Origin: Channallabes apus
Lineage: Eukaryota > Chordata > Actinopteri > Siluriformes > Clariidae
Reading direction: 5' to 3'
NCBI GenBank assembly: GCA_030522415.1
Contig: CM060106.1
Location: 24,258,074-24,322,073, forward strand
DNA length: 64,000 nucleotides
Part shown: in pieces, positions 63,083 to 64,000 of the stretch
Layout: the number at the start of each line of letters is the position of its first letter
Position numbering within the stretch: position 1 is the first letter of the stretch
The notes under the pieces: model-generated
What the model was told of the DNA's origin: nothing
What the model saw: the letters and a program-made list of their open reading frames with translations, nothing else
The model's database searches: none
Position numbers and translations under genes: made by a program

Positions 63083-64000
63083 TTAAAGTTCCGTTGAACT
63101 TTGCAGAAGATGTACACAGCGGAACACAACAGTGTATGTTTTATACACTTCTGCTGTCTCTGAAATCTATAAACACACTTTTTTCTGAACATTTCCTCCA
63201 AACTCCAACACAATGGCCGGCAAACCGGAACTCAGCGAGCCCTATTACTTCAAAGCGGAAGTACGTCACGAGTCTGCGTGCAAGTAGTCCATAATCCAAA
63301 TCGCGTGGAAATCCCGCAAAGCACAGTCTTCTCTGTTCTCCTTAAAACCTCCGATAATACCAACATGAAACAGCGCGCTGACAACTCCAAACTCGAGTGT
63401 TTTTCTGGACCGGCTTTTATTTCCGGGTCATGTGACCACGTGTGTCACCATTTTCCCAGGACAGCTGCAGATGCCTTTACTTTAAGCTGACTTATTTACA
63501 CTATATATAATTGCCCTTATGTGCAGTGCTACAAACTGGCAACACTTGCACAATACTGACAGAGGGTAAACACAAGCTGTGACGCCCTACAGTCAGTGCC
63601 TCTGCACCACATTGTTGTCCTCAAGTGTGTGTTCTGGTATACCCTCTTTACAACACTTTACAAAGCAAATATAAAAAAAAATCATTCCAAATGACAAAAC
63701 AAATACAAAACAAACTGAAAACACACCATGAATGTTTTTTTCCATAAAATGGAAATGTGCTTGTGGGATGTGATACAGAAACCTTGGGTGGACCATAAAA
63801 AAAAATAAAAAAGAAAAGGACATATATTTACACATACACATACAAAAAATATTGTTTTAACACTGCAGTTAAAAAAGTGTGGATGGACATCGCAGACCAT
63901 AAATCCCAAATTCTCATATCCCTCAAGAGTGACATTTTATCGGTAATTAAAGGAGAACTGAGAATTGCATTAAGAATTTAACTCTATTAAGGCTGGGTTA
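63083..64000. other. Unrecognised sequence
   Basis: Short overlapping frames only. 63271-63287 is the inverted match of 56972-56988. Confidence 0.45.

Overview
This is a transposon-dense piece of a vertebrate genome, almost certainly a ray-finned (teleost) fish. The reasons are the mix of element types packed side by side (Tc1-like DD34E transposons, hAT, PIF/Harbinger-like, piggyBac, chromodomain Gypsy, DIRS, L2-, L1- and RTE-type LINEs, tRNA-derived SINEs with an ATTC-type tail) and intron-split exons of an otogelin-family gene. The wording of the SINE consensus suggests a catfish relative, but that is only an impression. No rRNA, CRISPR or bacterial-type gene was seen.

Layout. 1-2062: an L2-type LINE. 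2063-9972: old unrecognised sequence with small relics (a 362-bp hAT MITE, a tRNA-Gly-like SINE head, Harbinger, hAT and Tc1 scraps, an internally deleted Tc1 with a SINE inside). 9973-14221: two copies of one Tc1 family, the first with an intact transposase ORF, the second damaged and sitting in a TA microsatellite. 14400-19125: a LINE relic split by a complete non-autonomous LTR element whose ORF joins a gag-like coiled coil to an integrase zinc finger. 19528-28500: a hAT transposase gene cut by a Harbinger-like element (21399-28388), itself cut by a young complete Gypsy chromovirus (21628-26805, target duplication ACAGC, nearly identical LTRs, textbook GGGAAAC slippery site between gag and pol). 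29313-31784: a decayed second Gypsy. 31829-48800: a mosaic in which a piggyBac copy, a Tc1 copy and an otogelin-family gene are interleaved, with a 5'-truncated L1 inserted as well. 48801-54536: nested Tc1 relics, a MITE and a foldback element with about 400-bp inverted arms. 57955-63082: a DIRS retrotransposon with inverted terminal repeats and a visible internal complementary region.

The only host gene is the otogelin-family one (plus strand): six exon pieces with good splice sites and matching phases. Their order along the chromosome (C8, C8, TIL, VWD, VWD, VWC) does not match the order in the protein (VWD, VWD, C8, C8, TIL, VWC). The breakpoint falls inside one exon. The same breakpoints also divide a piggyBac ORF and a Tc1 ORF into exactly complementary halves. 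Moving blocks so that the transposon halves rejoin also restores the exon order. This interleaving, from a real local rearrangement or an assembly error, is the strongest anomaly in the window. Most other coding sequence is dead or dying transposon; the likely still-coding elements are the Tc1 copy at 9973 and the Gypsy at 21628.
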